Below, one piece after another: positions 59,641 to 64,000 of a stretch of 64,000 nt of DNA. The position numbers and the translations under genes were made by a program. The notes beneath the pieces were generated by a model. The model was not told the DNA's origin and did no database searches. It saw nothing but the letters and a program-made list of their open reading frames with translations. Location of the stretch: the NCBI GenBank assembly GCA_022495005.1, contig JAGYXB010000027.1, positions 1 through 64,000 on the forward strand. Direction: 5' to 3'. Source of the DNA: Rhyacophila brunnea (Eukaryota > Arthropoda > Insecta > Trichoptera > Rhyacophilidae). The stretch's first letter is position 1. Each line of letters starts with the position of its first letter.

Positions 59641-60145
59641 ATGTTTTCCATTATGCATTTTGAGGTCACCAGACTGCGAGAATTTATATGCGAAAACATC
59701 GCTTTCATATAATTTTTCACATGTATGTTTTCTTATATGCATTTGGAGGTGTCTTGACTGTGAGGATTTGGATGAGCAAGCATCGCATTCGTATTGTTTT
59801 TCACCTGTATGTTTTCCTTTATGCATTTTGAGGTTTCTGGACTGCGAGATTTTGATGAGCAAATATCGAATTCATATGGTGTTTCACCAGTATGTTTTCT
59901 TTTATTCATCTTCAGGTGTCTGACCTGCGAGAATTCGGATGAGCAAACATCGCATTCATTTGGTTTTTCACTTGTATGTTTTCCTTTATGCATTTTGAGT
60001 TGAGCGTGCATCGCATTCCTATGGTTTTTCACCGGGATCTTTTCCTTATGCATTATCTTGAGGTGTCTGGACTGCGAGAGTTTGGAAGAGCAAGTATCGA
60101 ATTCATATAATTTTTCACCTGAATTTTTTCTATTATGCATGCGTA
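59599..60145 (-). pseudogene. Decayed zinc-finger array of a second type
   Basis: About six degraded fingers on the minus strand with C-D-A-C-S-S-K-S-S-Q-S-R-H-L pattern and H-T-G-E-K linkers. They differ from the S-G-E-K array of pseudogene D. Stops and frameshifts are frequent. It directly follows pseudogene D and merges into the satellite. Confidence 0.75.
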
Positions 60146-61000
60146 ATTACAATGGTGACATTTAAATGGCTTTTCACCAGAATGTACCATTTTGTGTTAT
60201 TTTAACGCACCAGATGTTATACAAGAGTAATTACATTGGTCACATTTAAATGGCTTTTCCCCAGAATGAATCATTTTGTGTGATTTAAGCTTATCTGGTC
60301 GTGTACTTGAGTAATTACACTGCCCACATTTAAATGGCTTTTCACCTGAATGAGTTGTTCTATGTACTTTCATTTTGTTAGATGTTAAACAAGAGTATGC
60401 ACATTGGTCACATTTAAATGGCTTTCCCCCAGAATGAGTTATTTTGTGTATTTTTAAACTTGTGGATATAATACATGAGTAATTACACTGCCCACATTTA
60501 AATGGCTTTTCGCCAGAATGAGTCATTCTATGTACTTTTATCTTATTAGATGTAATACAATATTCACATTGGTCACATTTAAATGGCTTTTCACCAGAAT
60601 GATTTTATATATTTAGATTTCTCAAATAAGATTGAATGATTTTGTAATTTTCCGTTTTATCCTCTATTGATTTTTTATCACACGCTTTGTGAAGCTTCAA
60701 TATAGATAACGATGCAAAAAATTCAAAACAAAAACTGCACGCAAAATGTTTGTTAGTGAACGATTTTTTTTCTAACTTTATTACGGCTACTAATAATTTG
60801 GGGTCTGTGACTTAAGATTGTGTGTGCTTGCAATTAGCAGTGCGACTGCCTTTATTCGTGATCGTTTCATATACTCCCAATTCTTTTTTAATGTTTTGAT
60901 AGTCAATCTGTATTTCATCGTATGGCTCCTGTACTTCGAAGATCCTCTCTGGCAATCCGAGACTAGCGGAATACGTCATGGCAGTAGTTGCAGGAATCAA
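60146..61000 (-). pseudogene. Pseudogene D: copy of the gene A/B finger exon
   Basis: It starts after an acceptor (TTTTAG) with L-I-P-A-T-T-A-M-T-Y, nearly the same as gene B exon 3, and keeps the I-Q-I-D-Y-Q-N-I-K-K-E module. A TAA at 60812 replaces a Tyr codon of gene B. Further down, five to six SGEKP fingers remain (open part 60526-60197), interrupted by frame changes and a stop. Upstream intron sequence (61010-61330) matches gene B intron 2 (49560-49860), so the duplicated block includes intron sequence. Confidence 0.85.
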
Positions 61001-61322
61001 CTAAAAGAATATGGAGCATATTGCATTAAACAACATATATAGGTATATCAGAGAATAATATTAGAAACATCACATACCATAAAGATATGTAAGAATATTT
61101 AAATACAGAGAGGGTAGAATTTAGAGAAAGAATGGGTGTGTTGAAAAGTTATATCAGTATGTTTATTTGAAGTAAATACGCATGAATCCTAAATATATAA
61201 TTTCAGACGATTGCTAATGTTTCCAATAGTACATTTATATTATTGATGCAGATTTCTAAGGAATGCGTAAGACCTAACGATAACACTTATACGGAATCTG
61301 GCCACATGTATTCACTTGACCT

Positions 61323-62051
61323 CAGTGGCGCACCCAGGATTTAATATTGGGGGGCCCAAGGCGGAGAATGTAAATTAGTCCCATAGGCTCTTTTCCTTCT
61401 TCACAGCCTAATTTCTCGTTTATCGGTCTTTTGTCTATTGCACCCGGTGTACCTATACCATGGTCCCCACATTATGAAACGGGCCCTCATGTTAGGATAT
61501 TTGGTAGTCCTTTTACCTACCGCTAAGATTAAAGACAGTGTGAAACACTACATAAACGTTTTTCAAATTGTTTTTAGTTCAAATTAAGGGTAGGTACTTA
61601 TACAGTGAATTATTGGCGATTTTTAATACATCTACTTTAATAATGGAGCTGTCGAGTATCGACACATAATAATCAAAAAATATATTTCAAAATTATATAA
61701 GTAATTGAAAATATTCATGGTCATGAAGTATAATAGCACCGCAGGCGACTTTTTTTTACTATTAAAGCTAATTTATGATGTATGGTTATCTCACTTATCT
61801 GGTCAAACCGGCACGCCGGGCCCTGACATTAGTGTTTCGGAATTTTTTCGGAAATTGAAATCTAAGAAATTTTTCTTAAAAGAGTACTGGAGAATCATTA
61901 CAAATCATTTTTTATGCCGTGTTTTTATTTGTCTAAGCCCAAAGGTTATAGTGTATTGGCTTTCAATTTCAATGTTTAAAAATCATTCTGATAATTTTCA
62001 TTTTTGGGGATGCCAGGGCCCTTGCCCCCCCCCCCCCTGGGTGCGCCACTG
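61323..62051. mobile_element. 729-bp hAT-type non-autonomous element
   Basis: The ends are CAGTGGCGCACCCAGG and its exact complement. An 8-bp duplication CTTGACCT flanks it (61315-61322 and 62052-62059). The paralogous intron of gene B (about 49540-49565) lacks it, which gives a natural empty site. No transposase recognised. A poly-C run lies next to the right end. Confidence 0.9.
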
Positions 62052-62610
62052 CTTGACCTTATGGGGATTCATAATAAAACACCAGTCTTCCATCTATTTT
62101 TATCAAATAATAGTAATCGTGTCCCAGTGGCGAAGGGTATAGGTAGGCTATTAACATCCGACATAAAAATAGTTCATATTAATCTTTGTCAGTCATAATT
62201 ATTTTCATTGAAATAAGACTACAGTTTACAGATAGTGAAATTATTACATACATTTTTACGTTTCCGGAAGTTACCATAATATACATAGGGCGAAAAGGAT
62301 AAAATATATCTTGTATTCACATGCCCCGAATTCGTAGTTCAGCCAATTAATAAAACATTAGATTCCTAATAATTAAAAAGTGCACGTGACATATTGACAA
62401 TTATTAAATAAACTTTCACGTTTGTGGAAGTAACCATTTCATCTACCTTTATGTCCTAACAACTAGTTTGAAAAGAAAAAAATATACCTTATATTCACTT
62501 TTGCCCCGATATGTGAATTCAAAGTTGATAAAAACTTCTGACAAAACTTCTCCATATCAGTACGTACATACATTGTTCAAGTTTCTTAGAATATTGTGTA
62601 CCTACCTGAT

Positions 62611-62660
62611 TTACTGGTGTGCATTCCGAATAAGAGCAACGGGTTTTGGAACCTCATGAA
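62611..62660 (-). pseudogene. Relic acidic leader exon of pseudogene D
   Basis: On the minus strand, TGCTCTTATTCGGAATGCA and CAG followed by GTAGGT match the 3' end of gene B exon 2. The donor remains, but the upstream frame is broken. Confidence 0.65.
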
Positions 62661-62829
62661 TGATTTGGCTTATTGTATTTTAAACATACCCCACTTTGAA
62701 ATCAACTAGGTACATAAAAATTCATATCAGATTGTTAAGTGACCTTTTGAAACTACAATAATTTATTTATAAATAGGTACATTTTAAAATAATACAAATC
62801 GTTTATTAATTTGATAAGGATGCAGCCTA

Positions 62830-63920
62830 CTATCGGTATTGGAAAATCTGGTAGGAGATTGTTCTATAACGGACATCATGTGCGGGATTTTATTTCGCCT
62901 GCAGCCACCGCTTGAAGGAGCATGAGTAAGGTGAAAGTACCAAGAAAAGGGTGACAACTGAGGGGTAAGTACGTCGTGTACATGGGATTTGGAATGGCCA
63001 AAACGATGGCAGATAAAAACCTTAGCAAACAAAATCTTCGTAGGACTGAGACATTGAACGGTGTTCAAGCAGTTCGTTTTGTTATTAATAATAAAACATC
63101 GCTTCTCATTTATCCACGTTGTAAAATCAAGACAGATGTTTATTGTGAGGGGGTATGAGGATGATGAGGTAGGTAGATGGACTTCAATGGATCGAAGGTA
63201 GATGCGTGTTTGAGTAAATATCAGTTTATTCTCCTCAACAATACTTGAAACAATTCTTACAGACAATATATTTAGTATTAAGATTAAATTGATAAAGTTA
63301 AATTATAATGGCGTGTTTCTATGAGAAAAGTGGAACTGAATGCGACGAGCAGAGATTCGACTATAGGTTACAATGATTTGACGACGTGTGTTATCAGATT
63401 CGCCCCGCTTTGAGCTTTTATAGAAATTATAACAAAGAAAGGTTATCTGAGGTCAGGACGTTGACCGGTGACCACATGTCACTTGTTTACTGTGAGTTTA
63501 CTAAGTACAAGCAAATCTGATAAGTTAGCACATTTCCGGATTGCTTTATATGGCAATGCAATATTTAATAAAGCATACTTCGTTACAAAGTTGCTGAATA
63601 ATTCTTATGAATAATTACATTTTATCAAGAAAGCAATTGTGTTATGATGAAATTTGATGTCTTGCAAATTGCGAAGAAAGTTGACTGACCTGACGTCGTG
63701 TGCCGTCAGTCAGATTGTGAATCATGCAATACGCCTTTCTTATCAACTAGTTTACATAGTAACAAATATTATTAGATACTTAAATATATTATGATAATTT
63801 ATATGTAATGATGAGGTTCCATGCTAGTCACCACATGTTAAATCAATGGAATATACGACGGTTAGACTACTTGAGCAGTTATAGTGTTTATCTGATCACT
63901 TTAGCAAGTGGCGATGCATC
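62830..63920. repeat. Diverged copy of the 38540-38910 repeat
   Basis: The region at 62830-63120 and a second block near 63830-63920 match 38540-38910 in order, with about 700 bp of extra sequence between them. No gene supported. Confidence 0.5.
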
Positions 63921-64000
63921 GTCATCCCCCACCTTATTGTAACATCCTTCCGCGGCTATTCGACTACATTACGCAGTGTGCTATTCGAGAAGTATATGCA

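Noticed and set aside
1..64000. CRISPR arrays, operons, riboswitches or other bacterial features
   Set aside because: None seen. The tandem repeats here are finger repeats, satellites or element parts, and genes have spliceosomal introns.

Overview
Eukaryotic, AT-rich, intron-containing and dense in transposons. An insect fits best, most likely a lepidopteran: short GTAGGTAGGTAC-type runs recur throughout, there is a short TTAGG-type tract, and the mobile elements (mariner, piggyBac-like, hAT, Penelope) are typical of insects. The species assignment is inference; the sequence itself shows no bacterial or organellar features.

The genes are a cluster of related C2H2 zinc-finger loci. Gene C (+, finger exon 5012-6979), gene A (-, exons 31023-31175 and 29473-30819) and gene B (+, exons 44023-44166, 48222-48377, 49872-51656) look intact over their finger exons. 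Decayed or orphan relatives lie at 2092-2390, 34980-35300, 39299-39430, 40765-41085, 49317-49372 and 60187-61000. All recognisable coding introns are phase 0. The proteins share a plan: an acidic leader exon with a C-S-Y-S motif, a module with an I-D-x-x-D-I-K-x-E motif plus one isolated finger, then 11-19 tandem fingers. In genes A and C the array continues as decayed fingers beyond the stop codon.

The rest is mostly mobile DNA. By region: 0.26-1.1 kb unclassified inverted-repeat element; 2.4-3.1 kb hAT relic; 3.2-3.5 and 37.2-37.45 kb Penelope-type terminal fragments with a hammerhead ribozyme motif; 10.7-13.2 kb LTR-retrotransposon integrase remnant and LTR-like repeats; 17.9-24.3 kb a Penelope-like element split by two insertions, one of which carries a third element; 24.6-25.1 kb hairpin-forming 157-bp tandem units; 32.7-34.1 kb LTR-like promoter and deleted piggyBac-like element; 34.7 and 42.6 kb short hAT MITEs; 35.7 and 55.6 kb two near-identical dead mariners; 45.1-47.0 kb inverted-repeat element with a hAT fragment; 52-53.3 kb piggyBac pseudogene; 53.8-55.2 kb a 1.39-kb near-perfect palindrome; 56.9-59.6 kb satellite with a 576-bp period; 61.3-62.1 kb hAT element with an empty site in the paralogous intron of gene B.

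The zinc-finger proteins are predicted nuclear DNA-binding factors. Nothing in the window shows their targets. The locus looks like a rapidly duplicating and degrading zinc-finger family embedded in transposons.
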